A DNA stretch of 64,000 nt from Welwitschia mirabilis (lineage: Eukaryota > Gnetophyta > Gnetopsida > Welwitschiales). The translations under genes were made by a program, and so were the position numbers. Shown one piece after another: positions 37,190 to 49,020 of the stretch. The stretch is from NCBI GenBank assembly GCA_051453625.1, contig JBOZIK010000001.1, positions 215,192,053 through 215,256,052 on the forward strand, in the 5' to 3' direction. Below the pieces are notes generated by a model. It ran no database searches. It saw only the letters and a program-made list of their open reading frames with translations, and was not told where the DNA came from. Position 1 is the stretch's first letter. Every line of letters starts with the position of its first letter.

Positions 37190-39190
37190 AACATGAAAAT
37201 TATATTAATCCTAGAACACCTATGATAGATGTAAAATTAATGGAAATCTCAAAGTAGAAGTACTTGTGGATTTTGAAGCAACTATCAATGTTATGGACCA
37301 TGAAACTTATGAAGAATAAGGAAAATCAAAACTAATACCTTATTAAGGAAAAGCAGACTTAGTAGATGCCTCAGAAGTGATACTAGAAGGAGTTCTAAAG
37401 GATATACCCATTGAACTCTAAGGTTTCATCTACTTGATAGATTCATTAGTGATGAAGACTCAAGGAGATATCCATTTAGTGATTCTAGCGAGATCTCGGA
37501 TGGCTACTACAGATGCTACTATTTATTCTAGAAGAGGGTGGAAATCAGTTTAGGAGATCTTAAGAAAGAGATAAAACTTTCTAATGTAGCAATTACTGAA
37601 GAAATGGTATAGAACACAGAAGTAAGAACCAATGCAATTCTTACACATGAAGTTAATATAATGCTAAATAAAATGAGGAATAATATGAGGAGGAATATTT
37701 AGTAACTCAACATATAGAAAAGATCCACTTAAGAAAGGGATAGAGTATATCGAAGTATCTACTAATAGACCTATAATCATAAATAATTTTTTAAATCATT
37801 CTCAAAAAAGAAAACTTAAAATGGAAGAAGCCTTTAATTAGGATTATATAGATATCAAAGAAACAGATTAAAAAATATGTCAACATAGAATTTATTTAGA
37901 CACCTCTATTAAACCAAGCCAGTAACTAAAAAAAATATTAATCCACACATGCAAGAGATAATTAAAAAAGAGATTTCCAAACTCTTGGATGTGGGATTCA
38001 TTTATCCTATATCTAATTCAGAATGGGTTAGTCCTGTGATGGTTGTGCCAAAGAAAGGAAATCAATAGAGAGCATGTATAAACTTCAAAATGTTAAATAC
38101 TACAATGTATAAAGATCATTTCCCTCTTTTCTTTGTAGATCAAGTTTTAGAAAGAGTATCTGGACATTAATACTATAGCTTTTTGGATGGATATAGTGGC
38201 TATAACTAGGTCCTTATAGCTTTAGAGGATCAATCCAAAACAACTTTCACTTATCATTGGAGTGCTTATGCCTATAAAGTACAACCATTTGGACTATATA
38301 ATGCTCCCACTATTTTCTAAAGATTAGCAAATAGTATTTTTCAAGACATGATATGAAGATTAGTAAAAATCTTTATGATGATTTCTTAATGTTTGGAAAT
38401 GATTTTGAAGAGTTACTCAATAGACTAAAAAATTTTTTAGAGATATGCAAAGAAAAATGCCTTAGAGTTAGTTGGTAAAAAATACATCTTATAATGATAA
38501 AAGGCATAGTTCTAGGATGCAAGATTTCTCAAAAATGGATTGAAATTAATGAGTACAAAATTAAAGTTGTAAAAGATATTCCACCCTCAACCAAACTAAA
38601 GAATTAAGATCTTTCCTAGGACATGCTGAATATTATAGGAGATTCATATCCAACTTTAATGAAATTACTAAACATTTGAGTAATATTTTACAAAAGGATG
38701 TTGAATATGAATAGACTAATGAATGTCAAAATGCCTACTAAACCTTAAAAGATAAACTTTTTTCAACACTTATTTTGTAAATGCTAAATTGGACAAGACC
38801 ATTCCACATTATGACTGATGCATTCAATCATGCTATGGAAGCATTTTTAAGATAAAAAGATAAAGATAATAAACCTTATGACATTGCATATATTAGTAAG
38901 AATTTCAAACCATCTCAACAAAATTACATATTAATAGAGAAAGAGTTGTTATTAGAGGTAATGACATTAGAAAAATTTAGGCATATATTTTAAATTACAA
39001 AGTGAAAGTTCACATAAACCATAGTTCCATTAGATTTTTAATGAATAAGAAAGAAGCAAACTTAAGAATTATGAGATTCATATTATTAATGCAAGAGCTT
39101 GATTTAAAAAATTATTGTTAGGAAAGGAACAGAGAATGTGGTAGCAAATTACCTCTTAAGGCCAGAATTTTTGGATGAATAATAGACCAA
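37190..39190 (+). pseudogene. Gypsy protease, RT and RNase H relic, copy 2
   Basis: Protease: LVDFEATINVMDHE (normally VDLGASINLMP) near 37260-37300. RT from about 37900: KEISKLLDVGFIYPISNSEW, VSPVMVVPKKGNQ, ACINFKMLN, YKDHFPL, FLDGYSGYN (about 38182-38208, a fully conserved block) and LYNAPTIF. The FMDD region has a one-base frame break at about 38370. SFLGHAEYYRRFISNF follows. RNase H reads HIMTDASNHAMEAFL at about 38806-38850, then YIEKELLLEV-like and RKGTENVVANYL. RNase H would remove the RNA template. Stops match the CAA-to-TAA and TGG-to-TAG pattern. Confidence 0.9.
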
Positions 39191-39239
39191 CATAAGAGAT
39201 GAGTTTCTAGATGAACATCTTTTTTAAGTAACAATAAAC

Positions 39240-40510
39240 CCATGATATGCTGATATAGTCAACTTTATTGTGAGTAAAAAATTACCACCTTTTATAACTT
39301 ACTATTAAAGAAAAATGTTATTAAGAAAATATAAGAGATTATATTTAACATGATAAGATGTTATTTAAAGAATGCAAATATCATGTTATTATAAGATGTA
39401 TAGAAGAAGACTTACAAAGAAAAATATTAAAGGAATCTCATGAAGGAGAAAGAGGAGGACATTATGGTGAAAAAAGAACAAGAATAAAAATTCTTCATAT
39501 GGGATACTATTGATCCACCGTATTCAAGGATTTAAATGTTTATATCTAAGGTTGTGATAAATGTCAAAGAAAAGGTGCCTTTAGCTAAAAGTTAGAAATG
39601 CCATAATAATGGATTTAGATAATCAAACCTTTTGATGTTTTGAAAATATATTTTTTTGGACCTATCAATCCCTCATCCTTTGGAAAAAGATATATTTTGA
39701 TCTAGTTTTATTACTTTACTAAATGAACTAAGGGTAATGCTATAACTAATTGTTCTTCCCAAACTATGGTTAACATTTTTCTTAGAAATATTACCTATCG
39801 ATTTGGAGCCCCCCGAAGTCTTATATCTGATAAAGGAACTCATTTCACTAGTGAAGTCTTTGAAAAAATTTTAACCAAATTTGAAATCCACCCTTAAATT
39901 ATTTATTACCTATCACCCTCAATCCAATGCTAAGCTAGAGTAACTAATAGATAACTAAATAGAATATTAATAAAAGTCATTAATAGTAAGAAAACTGACT
40001 AGGATGATAAAGTAAATGATGCTCTATGGGCCTATAGAATAACTTGAAAACATGCCATAGAATTTACTTCATACGAATTAGTTTATAGAAAAAGAGCTAT
40101 TTTGCTAATTGAATTTAGGATAAAAACATTTAAATTAGCTAAAGAATTAAAATATAACTTAGATACATCTCAAAAAGAATGGATAGAAAACATGAATATT
40201 TTAGATAAATAGAAAAAAGCTCTTTTATGTAAGGAAGTTTTACAAAACAAAAAAAACTAAAATATATCATGATAATAAAATCAAGAAAATAAATTTTAAT
40301 GTGGAAGATTCTATATTAATTTATGACCCTAAGAAAATCTATTTAAAATAAAAATATGAACAAACTAGCTAGGGCCCTATACCATAATAAAAATACTAGG
40401 AAATGGAGGCATAGAAATATATGATCTTGATGAAAAAGTAACCTACCAAGTTAACAGACAAAGAGCAAGAATGTACTATGATCATAAATCGATGCTAAAT
40501 TATCTAGGAA
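39240..40510 (+). pseudogene. Gypsy integrase relic with C-terminal tail
   Basis: The HHCC-like zinc finger is represented by SHEGERGGHYGEKRT (about 39439-39483) and CDKCQRKGAF (about 39553-39585). The catalytic core gives RFGAPRSLISDKGTHF (39799-39845), with the second Asp of the DDE triad. RILIKVINSKKTD and DALWAYRIT (about 40018-40045) follow. The C-terminal region has KINFNVEDSILIYDPKK, GNGGIEIYDLDEK and VNRQRARMYYDH, the tail typical of Athila/Tat elements. No chromodomain is seen. Integrase would join the DNA copy to host DNA. Confidence 0.9.
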
Positions 40511-40763
40511 ACCCTGATAGGATGGAAAGAATACTTCCACTCTACTTATAAAATAAATTCTTAAATTAGATAATAAAATATGTATCATTTCTTTAAATCT
40601 TATTTAGTCTAACAATTTACTAGATTATTTAAAGTAAATGTAATGATTATAAAGTAAGAAGCTAATATGGTAAGTCTTCAATAGGGAATTGTACATTATC
40701 TTTATTAAGACGATTGAGAAGATGCATTCAATCACATAACAAAATACCTTTTATGGTATGAAT

Positions 40764-40797
40764 TAAAAAAAGAAAAGAAAAGAAAAGAAAAGAGAAA
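40764..40797. repeat. (AAAAG)n microsatellite
   Basis: Five to six uninterrupted aaaag units followed by agagaaag. A tatacatacatata-type dinucleotide tract follows at 40909-40942. Confidence 0.9.
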
Positions 40798-41641
40798 GTA
40801 TCATAATGTTCTGTCACAAGTGCACTAGGGTAAATATTCATGAGAGAGGCCTTTAATAGTGTAATATAGTAGCTAAGAGAACTTTAATGAGGAATTAGTT
40901 GGCCACAATATATACATACATATATATACATATACATATATATCCTATGAGTTCTTACTCCTTTAATTATGGTCGTACTCTTCTCATTGTGGTTAAGTTT
41001 TAAAGAGTTAAGAAAGCAAAAGAAAAATATTATAGTTTGTAATGGAATGTGTATCCAAATATTTTCAATCTAATAACATGTATAATTATTAAATTCTGTT
41101 TGAGCTAAGAAAAAGATTTGAAGTTTTAGAATCATTTTAAATTTTCTTAACAATTTAATAAATTATTTGATTTGAATTTTCTTTAATGGAATTAATATGT
41201 CCATAATAAAAAAAAATAGTATAAGACAACTCTATTTGAAATAAAAATTAAAAATTTTATTAGGAAAAATAGTTTATTGTATTTAGTTACAAAATGATAG
41301 CAAAAAAACTTCATAAATCACTAAGAAAGTGAATCTCCAACTTAGAAAATCCATTCTTAAAGCAGACAAAAGACTTGTTCCTCCTATGAGAACGCCTAAT
41401 CTTAGATGTCAACTTATAGAATTCTCACCCAAGGGTAATAGATTATAATATTAAGTAATTACAAAAAACCTACAAACATATTTTTCATCAAAAGAAGACT
41501 TTTTAGGCCATATCTGATAACTCAAAAAAGATTTTCTTTTACTTTGTTTTAAGGAAGAATTAGAAATGAAAGTTACCAGTGTTTTTCCTCCAATAAAATT
41601 TCATCTTAGAAATGCCTTGAAATCAAAATATCACTTGGTTT

Positions 41642-42036
41642 GATACCAACCCAAAGTTAAAACTTTGAGTTATATTTTAGATCAAACCATTATAATGAGA
41701 ACTTGAATCTTTTGACTAAGACCAACTCAAATTCAAAACTTTGATCTAGATCTCAACCTAATTCATTCATGTTCTTGTGCTTTAGAGACTTGCAATCAAA
41801 TAAAATCTTATGATTGACTGATACCAACTCAAAGTTAATATTGAGTTGGATTTTGAGCCAATTCCATTACTTCTCCACTTTACAAGAAGAAAAGAAAAAT
41901 CACCTCGTTGACTCATACTAATATGAATTTAGAAAAATTAATTAGATTTTAAGCCAAGTCATTAGCATGTATCTCTAGAAGTTGATAGATACCATTCCAA
42001 AGCCAAAGCTTTAGACTGGATTTTAAGTTAACTTTG
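41642..42036. repeat. Four imperfect hairpin-forming repeats
   Basis: Copies begin near 41642, 41720, 41820 and 41988 with gataccaactc or variants. Each contains an inverted pair such as aaagtt...aactttgag (copy 1: cccaaagttaaaactttgag) followed by tggattttgagccaa-type sequence. Spacing is irregular (about 80-170 bp). They lie in the untranslated part of the gypsy element. Confidence 0.6.
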
Positions 42037-43029
42037 ACTTTTAGAACTCGCTATTAAAAGAGGAAGATCTTGTTTTTGATGGCTCCTCTTAACTTTTTAC
42101 CATAAATCTATCATGTGAATTTACTTTTTAATTATTAATTACTTTTATAATGATATTGGTTAGAATTTGAAGGACCCTATCGAAAACTTAAGAGTTATCT
42201 ATAACCATCTTTAAAATCTTTTACCTAGCTCCATAATGGATTTGATGGCCATCATTGAAAACTCAAGAGTTCTTGATGACCCTCATCGAACTCGATGTTG
42301 CAGAGAGTTACAACCACTTAAATATGTCTTTTCATTTCTCCAGCATTTCACTTAAACTCATTCTCAATGACTTCTCTTTGTTCTTAATAACTTCCATTAC
42401 AATATTAGTTCCACATCCTCTAACATGTCAATGTCTATGATATTAGTTCCAACCTAGCAAATTTTTTGAATTTACAACTTAAGCAACATGTAATTGAAAT
42501 TTTTTTAACATCAGTAAAGTATGAAAAATTTTAATTACATCTATTTTCTTTCTAATGAAGTTTCTCATTTACTTCTCATACATGCAAACTGAATATAATA
42601 GTAAGTATAAGTTTTTACCTAAGTGAAAATAAGTTAGTAATTTCTACTTTCATTCCTACATTTTACTTTGTCATGCTTAAGTACTTTCTTGTCTTTAAGC
42701 TATTAAGTAATGATAGAACTTCTTCAGATAAAAATCTTAGGTATTGTTAATACTTTAATTTAAGCATATAGAAGCAAGATGAACTTTACATGGGGAGAGA
42801 GTTGAATGAATTCAATATATGAAATACTTTTACATCTATGTAAATGATGTTTTATATTTTTAGAAAAAAATCTTTACTATGCTAGTTTCAAAAGGTTGTT
42901 TATTACAAGAATTCCTCTTCTACATATGTTTTTCCATACCTAACTACAACATTGGCAAAAATTTGATAGAATGTAGGGTCATATCTTCATTAAATTTTAC
43001 ACAAGTTCTTTTAAATCCCTACTTGATAG

Positions 43030-43186
43030 ATTTCAAATAAAAGATTATCAAGTTGGGGTAGTATGAATGGCTTACTTTAAATGATAGATTTTTCTTAGAA
43101 TCTATTTATTAATTTTACAAGACTTTAAGAATAAATGATGCCAAACATATATTGAAAACAACTATGAAAAATTAGAGAATAGTAAT
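43030..43186 (+). pseudogene. Extra ORF of the gypsy element, left part
   Basis: Plus-strand frame with YEWLTLNDRFFLESIY then FYKTLRINDAKHIL, interrupted only by TAG/TAA that fit decayed CAG/CAA or TGG. It is cut at 43186 by insertion of a copia element. Allowing for the 5-bp target duplication, the same frame resumes at 46629. The pattern WE-x-L...Y..L..EFY..L recalls the ATHILA ORF / putative plant transposon protein domain, by eye only. Confidence 0.4.
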
Positions 43187-43883
43187 TGTTAAATTATGTT
43201 TTACTAATTGATGCTAAACTAATGTTTTCTATATAGCAAATTTTGTGTATCTTGTGCAGAAGATGTTAATCACTTACAAGTCTAAAGATAAAGTCAAAAC
43301 CATTGAATTCTAAGAACTAGAAATCTATCAAGATCATTTATCCTTAAGGGATCGACTGGACTTTTAAGGGATTGATTATACCTAAAGCAGATACTCAAAA
43401 ATTGAACTAAATTCAGAGGGGTCAACTAGACATTTATGGAGTCGACTAGATTTGAGGATTTGGTAACAGTATTCCTAGATTGAATGACAAGATGGGTTAA
43501 CCGAATCTATGAACTAAGAAACAGTACTCCTAAACTAATAGTCAAGGGGTCAATCGAATCATTAAAGGGGTCGACCAGACTTGAGCATTGTATAGATGAT
43601 ACTCCTAAGCTGATCATCATGGGGTTGACTAGAAACTTGAAGGGGTCAATCAGAATTGATGTAGGAAATTGGAAATATCTTTATCAAGACAAGCGAGAAA
43701 CCAAATTTAATGCTGAATGACCAAATTAAAATTTACTGAACTGAGATGGGGTCGACTAGATATGGAACCGTAAGAAACTGGGGTGACCAAAAATTTTACT
43801 TAGGTGACCTATGTAAGTCGTAGCACCTGATGGGGTCGACTGGACTTTTGAGGGGTTGACTAGATGAAATGGAACTAAAATTT
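43187..43883 (+). repeat. 5' LTR (partial) of nested copia, GTCGAC-rich
   Basis: Aligns with the first half of the LTR at 45159 and breaks off at the gap. It contains about ten copies of ggggtcgactagac or close variants (near 43351, 43418, 43441, 43546, 43568, 43621, 43642, 43749, 43834 and 43855), an iterated palindromic GTCGAC motif in U3. The 78-codon frame at 43484 is made of these repeats and is not a gene. Confidence 0.85.
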
Positions 43884-43983
43884 NNNNNNNNNNNNNNNNN
43901 NNNNNNNNNNNNNNNNNNNNNNNNNNNNNNNNNNNNNNNNNNNNNNNNNNNNNNNNNNNNNNNNNNNNNNNNNNNNNNNNNNN
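43884..43983. other. Assembly gap, exactly 100 N
   Basis: Gap of unknown true size inside the nested copia element. The sequence on its right does not continue the LTR on its left. Confidence 0.99.
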
Positions 43984-45158
43984 ACCTTCTATTTTGTAGT
44001 AAAATTAAATAATTCTCTTTGTATAAAAATCAATCATGCTAGTGCATCTACCACATTATTGATACCTTCAAAAGTTGGAGAATTTGTTCTCTTAAATTGC
44101 ATACCATCTTTCTTGTCATTGCTTTACTCATAAATCTCCTCCACTAAGTTTTTAATTGGATTTACTAATGTTGTAACTTCAGTTAATCAGTTTATTACTC
44201 TTATTAGAACCATATTAATCCTGTGGAAATCAAACTATATAAGTCACAAATCTAGGTTTTAAAACTTACAATAACTTATCAACAATTACACTCAATAAAC
44301 TTGCAACCTAGGCTTTAATACCAAAATGTAAAGACCTATTTATATAACTAAATCTATAGCCAAAAGTTTATTCTTTGTTTGATACTAAAATGTAAGACAT
44401 ACTTTACATAACTAAAAAGCTTCAAAATGATGCTATGATATAATTTATAAGATCCAAATTTAATAGATCTATTAAATAATTACCTAAGCTGTTTTGGTAG
44501 ATTTATAAAAGAAAAACAATAATGAGATCACTAATAACAGATGTTAATGATGAGGAACATAAATTAATCTCAATTTATTTTAAATACAATTTAATAAAGA
44601 ACTTATTTACTAATGGTTATGCATCCACTATATCTTTCATTCAGTAGGTATTTACTCTAATTACATATCCTTTTAAAGGTTAAATGTTGGCCATTTCCTC
44701 ATTCATAATAAGAGCTATCCCACCATTGTCTTAAAACATCTTAAATAAATCATGCTTTAATTTATTATCGGAATGGGGTACGTTATCTTAATCTAATCAA
44801 GGAGGAGATAAGAACAATAATTTTATAAAGGTACAAGATAATTTTTATATGTTAGATTAAATTTACTTTGAGAATATGGGAGGTTAAAAATTTTTTAACA
44901 TTGTATTACTATAATTTTAAGGTCAATATTTGAAAAGGAAAAAATTATAAGATTAAAGTCATAAAATTTATTAATTCTACATAACCCAATGCACTTTAAA
45001 ATTACTTTTATTTGAATGACATACTGTAAGAAATCAAACTAAAACCCTTCCATGTAATAGATGAAGGTCTTTGCCACTATACTAAGGTGTAGTTATAGTT
45101 ATTATGTATTGTCATTATTATCAAATTCTTAGTTTTTTATATTGTATTATGGGATGGT
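43984..45158. other. Interior of nested copia element, non-coding
   Basis: No gag or pol motif is seen. Two phrases, ctttaataccaaaatgtaa (about 44312) and tttgatactaaaatgtaag (about 44376), look like the reverse complement of a copia primer site next to an LTR edge (TTACATTTTGGTATCAAAG), hinting at an inverted fragment. A purine-rich gggatgg (45151-45157) just before the second LTR could be the polypurine tract. A tRNA-like stretch is listed separately. Confidence 0.45.
45029..45094 (-). other. tRNA-like / SINE-like segment
   Basis: On the minus strand tagtatagtggcaaag resembles a pol III A box (TRGYNNARNNGG), and about 35-40 bp later agtttgatttc resembles a decayed B box (GGTTCGAATCC). No complete cloverleaf is evident. 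It may be a decayed tRNA gene or the head of a tRNA-derived SINE. Confidence 0.3.
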
Positions 45159-46623
45159 TGTTAGATTATGTTTGGCTAATTGATGTCAAACTAATGTTTT
45201 CTATAGAACAAATTTTGTGTATCTTGTGCAAAAGATGTTACTCATTTATAGGTTAAATGTTGAAATTATAATTATTGAATTTTAATTATTAGAAACCTAT
45301 CAAGCTCACTTACCTTATTGAGGGGTCGAACGGACTTTCAAAGGATTGATCACACCTGGAGCATACTCTTAGAATTAAAGGGGTCAACTTGATTTATAAT
45401 GGGTTTGACCAAACCTATGATCTTAAGAATACTATCCCTAAATGGAATCACAAGGGGTTGACTAGACCTTTGATGGGGTTGACCAGATCTATGAGCCTAA
45501 GAATGGTACTTCTAAACCAATTATCAAGGAATCAATCAAATCTTTAAAGGTTTTAACCAAACCTAAGCACTATGTAGCTAATATCCCTAAGCTAATCATC
45601 ATGGGGTTGATAAGACACCTGAAGGGGTTGACCAAATCTAATGCAAGGAATTGGAATGAATTTTTATTAGGACTAGCAGGCGACTAGACAAAATTATGGG
45701 TGATTAGATGCGAGTCGACTGAACCTTGAGGAGTTAACTAGACATGGAACCCTAAGAAACTGAGATGATCAAAAAATTTACTTAGGCAACTTGTATAGCA
45801 CTAGATGGGGTCAACTGGATGTTTAGGGGTCGACTAGTCAGAATGGAACTAAAACTTTGTATTCATTATGTATTCATTAGATAGTCATTTTCTAGTTATT
45901 ATTAGCCATTGGAAGCACATTTTCAAATGTAATAAATCCTAAAAGCCTTCCAATATAAATAATTAATAGATAAATGATAAAAGAGCCTTTTGAACTCATG
46001 AAAAAGTACTAAAATCTTGTGATATTCACTATTAAGTCTTGGCATTTGTACTTCTAATCAAGAAAGATCTATTGTATATATTATCTCTACATTCAAGATT
46101 AGATCTGGTGCTTTATCTGTTGTACATCTATAGGAGAAGAGCTCTATCAAATCTACTATATCAAGAATGAGTGATATCTGTGCATCTTGGCATTATTACA
46201 ACATTAGTCTACATTGTGAAAGGTTGAGACTAAGCCTTGAAAAGTCTATTCAAAATTTAAGACTAAGACTTGGAAAATCTGTTTAAAGGTTGAAACTAAG
46301 CCTTAAAAAATTAGTTTGTAAAGGTTATAGGTAAACCTGGAATATCTAGTAGAGTAATAAAGATTTGGATCAAGCTTAGTGATAAGCTAATAATTGAGAT
46401 TGGAGAGGAGGTTTCCTTAGCCATTATAAATTCTATGTGCATTTATTTGATATTTTGTAATTTCAGTTAGTTCTTTTCTTTACCTCTATTATATTTTCTG
46501 TTCATGCATGTTTTAAATTAGTGAATTATTTTGTGCAAGTTTTTGATATATCTTTGGTTTATTTGGAATACTTTGTTTTAATTTTTAAGAACCTATTCAC
46601 CCCCAAGGTTCTTGATCCTATCA
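45159..46623 (+). repeat. 3' LTR of nested copia, complete
   Basis: 1465 bp, from tgttagattatgttt to gatcctatca. It has the same iterated ggggtYgacYaga motifs in its first half, a taaatgataaaagagcc stretch before R, repeated gaaaggttgagactaagcc phrases at 46215-46310, and the cattcacccccaagg-type end common in long copia LTRs. Confidence 0.85.
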
Positions 46624-46628
46624 GTAAT

Positions 46629-47056
46629 TACTTAAAAAGAAATAAAAAAAAATGTTGCATCTACCACCAGTGGAAAATCCATTGGTGATACTAGCAGAAA
46701 GGAAGACACAAATTTAAGCATGAGTTTATTGAAAAGAATGGTAGTACAGGAAATAATACCAGTGCATATAGATACAAAATTAAATTTTTTTATCATCTTA
46801 AGGATTGTGGCCAATAATTTGGTATCTTTCTTTATAAGTAAAAAGATATCACATTACCTAACCTATATTTGATAATAGTAATAAAGAAAAAGATAAATCA
46901 TACCGATGTAAATATTATAGAAGGAATCTTTTTAGGACTCGTGAGGCATATTACAAAATTGAATGGAGTTGGAATTAGAGCTTTGGGCATAGTAGAGCTA
47001 AGATTTCTCTCTTTAATTACCTACATATCAAGTAAAAATAAAATTTTAGTCTAAAC
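46629..47056 (+). pseudogene. Extra ORF of the gypsy element, middle part
   Basis: Continuation of the frame cut at 43186. NVASTTSGKSIGDTSRK and then LLKRMVVQEIIPVHID form one long stop-poor frame to about 46868. After a break, the frame 46869-47054 reads KKINHTDVNIIEGIFLG and LNGVGIRALGIVELRFL. The layout (hydrophobic middle block, then a GGLI-like block) is compatible with the ATHILA / plant transposon protein ORF, but the similarity is weak and judged by eye. The minus-strand frame 46632-46814 is its shadow. Confidence 0.4.
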
Positions 47057-47110
47057 TAACTAAGACTTATGTTAAAGTAACTATTTAGAGTTTATTTAGA
47101 GTTAAGGAAT

Positions 47111-48960
47111 TATGTCTTCTGAGAACTACAAGATACAGGACCACTTAGCCAGATCTAACAGAATCCTCTTCTACCCCTCATAGTCTGCCTTCATTGTTGT
47201 CCTTCTTAAGTAAACTGTAAGATCCAACCCAATTCACATTTGAAGAACTTTTACCTTTTCATCTGCATTAGTCTGGCTAATTATCTAAAGTACTTGAGGA
47301 AGACAAGATGGATAGCCTCTTTAGTGCTTTGAACTTAAGTTAAAAATAAAATTCAAACCTGTCTATGTAGAAAGAAAAACGATCTAGCATTACAAAATCA
47401 AGTTGGTAATCTAAAAATTAAAAATTAATTCTTGAGATAGGGGATATCTCTAGAAAAAGAAATCACTGAAAAAATAAGTTGTGAGATTACTAAACTAGAA
47501 ATGACTATCAAAGACAAAGAAGAATTAGAAAATCTTCCAAGGGAAAGGCTAAACATGTTAGTATCCTTATTGTATAATTTGGCTTTAAGCCAAAAGTATG
47601 ATGCTAAGTACATAAAACACAAGCATAATGTCATTACATTTATCTATAATGAATGGCCTCTACCCTTGAATAGAGAATATTTAAATAAAAGCTACATAGA
47701 CCTATAGGGGGTGATTGAAAAATTCATGTAGATCCATGTATAAGCCTAACAATATAGACATAAATGGCTTAAAGCTCAAAATTATTTGGGAATTATCAGT
47801 CCTTTTTGGGAGTAAATAAGAGAGTCATAGATCAGATATTAAAAGCAAATAATCCTTTCAATAATCTAATAGAAGAGATAAGCTCTTCTGGTTAACCTCC
47901 ATACTATTCGTCAATAAAATAATTTTCATCAGAAATAAAGGAGGAAATCACAAGAGTAATAAGTTTGATCTAAGGCACCCTCTCAACTTATTTAACTTTG
48001 AATAAATACTCTAAAAGAATCTTATGCTAAGTTAAAGAGGGATATTAAAATAATAAGACTTTAGCCTACTTAACTCATTATTTAGAATTTGTAAAAAAAA
48101 GTTATGAGACTATTCCATGAGCTTTATCTTATGGAAGTGAAGTTGGGTAAACAAATTAGATTCATGCATGAAGAATTAGCTGTGTTGTGCAACCTTAATT
48201 AGTATCCTCAGCCTTGTCAAAGTTGAGCTGCATTCTTTTTTTAACAATTACAAAAGAGATGTTAAAGCATTGAGAATAGAGATTATTAAAAGACAAGCCA
48301 AAGATGTTATATGAGCATTTAAGAATTTTTTAAATGATACTACAACCAAATTTTATAGGATATTAAAAGAGTGTGAATCTGATATCAAAGTCTTTATCAT
48401 GTCCTCTTAGGATTTTTAGTAGTTATGTTCTTTTAGAGATAGAATAGTATAGAACATGATTATGCTAAGAGGCACTTTCATGATTATTTTTTTAAAATTG
48501 GAGAATAAATATTCTTCTGAAATGTATATAGTTCCCCTTGGGTAAACTTCAAAACTAGGATTATAATTTGAGGCAACTCTAAAACCAGAATGTGCATCCC
48601 AAATTTCCTAAGTAAAATTTTCTACAGCCCACCCAAAAAAGAAAGAAGATTCAAATGGCCAAAAGATCCTCTGTAAGATAGAGGACAGGGTATAAAGGCA
48701 GTTTTAGAGTAGCTAGAAACAAAGACCATAGATTTGAATGATCCTACTCTCTAAGAAGAACAAAGAATCATTCTAGATGCCTTGTAAAAGGAAAAATTAA
48801 TCTTCCCAATTAGCCAAAAAATTAAAATCAAAATCTAGTATGGCTACCCTAGAAAAGGAAAAAAAATCTACTTAAGTAGTCAAAAAAAGGAAGGAAAGAT
48901 TCAATGAGGAGCATCCTTTTGCTTGCAAAAGCAAAAGATGAACATAAAAGTTTCTCTATT
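47111..48960 (+). pseudogene. Extra ORF of the gypsy element, 3' coiled-coil part
   Basis: Plus-strand frames run up to the polypurine tract. They include FTFEELLPFHLH, LEEDKMDSLFSALNL, and the open frame 47501-47707 (MTIKDKEELENLPRERLNML, then YNLALSQKYDAKYIK), which is charged and heptad-like. Later come KWLKAQNYLGIISPFWE and KFYRILKECESDIK-type stretches, with stops of the decay type. I do not recognise a domain. Its position between integrase and 3' LTR is where Athila/Tat elements carry env-like or auxiliary ORFs. Confidence 0.4.
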
Positions 48961-49010
48961 TCTGTCTTTTGTATATATCTATTTGTTAAGGAATTAACCA
49001 AACCTTGATC

Positions 49011-49020
49011 TTGGGGGAAC
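49011..49020 (+). other. Polypurine tract
   Basis: ttgggggaac abuts the 3' LTR start (tgatgagg). It is the expected plus-strand primer for the large gypsy element. Confidence 0.8.

Larger units (their letters stand above)
40511..43029. other. Non-coding stretch of the large gypsy element
   Basis: Between integrase and the extra ORF region I see microsatellites and a family of hairpin repeats (listed separately) but no conserved domain. Such long post-pol spacers are known from Tat/Ogre-like elements. The 61-codon frame at 42255 is unremarkable. Confidence 0.5.
43187..46623 (+). mobile_element. SIRE/Maximus-like copia LTR pair, nested
   Basis: Two direct LTR copies start tgttaRattatgttt at 43187 and 45159. 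The second ends cttgatcctatca at 46623. The 5 bp before the first (43182-43186) and after the second (46624-46628) are both gtaat, a perfect target duplication, so they are ends of one insertion. The interior holds an unsized 100-N gap and about 1.2 kb without coding motifs. The element was therefore deleted, non-autonomous, or its coding part is lost in the gap. LTR style (long, ending in a caccccc / gatcctatca context) resembles SIRE/Maximus elements. Confidence 0.75.

Noticed and set aside
41642-42036. Possible CRISPR-like array (repeats with spacers)
   Set aside because: Repeats are imperfect, irregularly spaced and inside a plant retrotransposon; no cas gene or constant-length spacers.
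43484-43720. 78-codon plus-strand frame with repeated GS-x-LKGSTR-like phrases
   Set aside because: Explained by the iterated ggggtcgac motif within an LTR.
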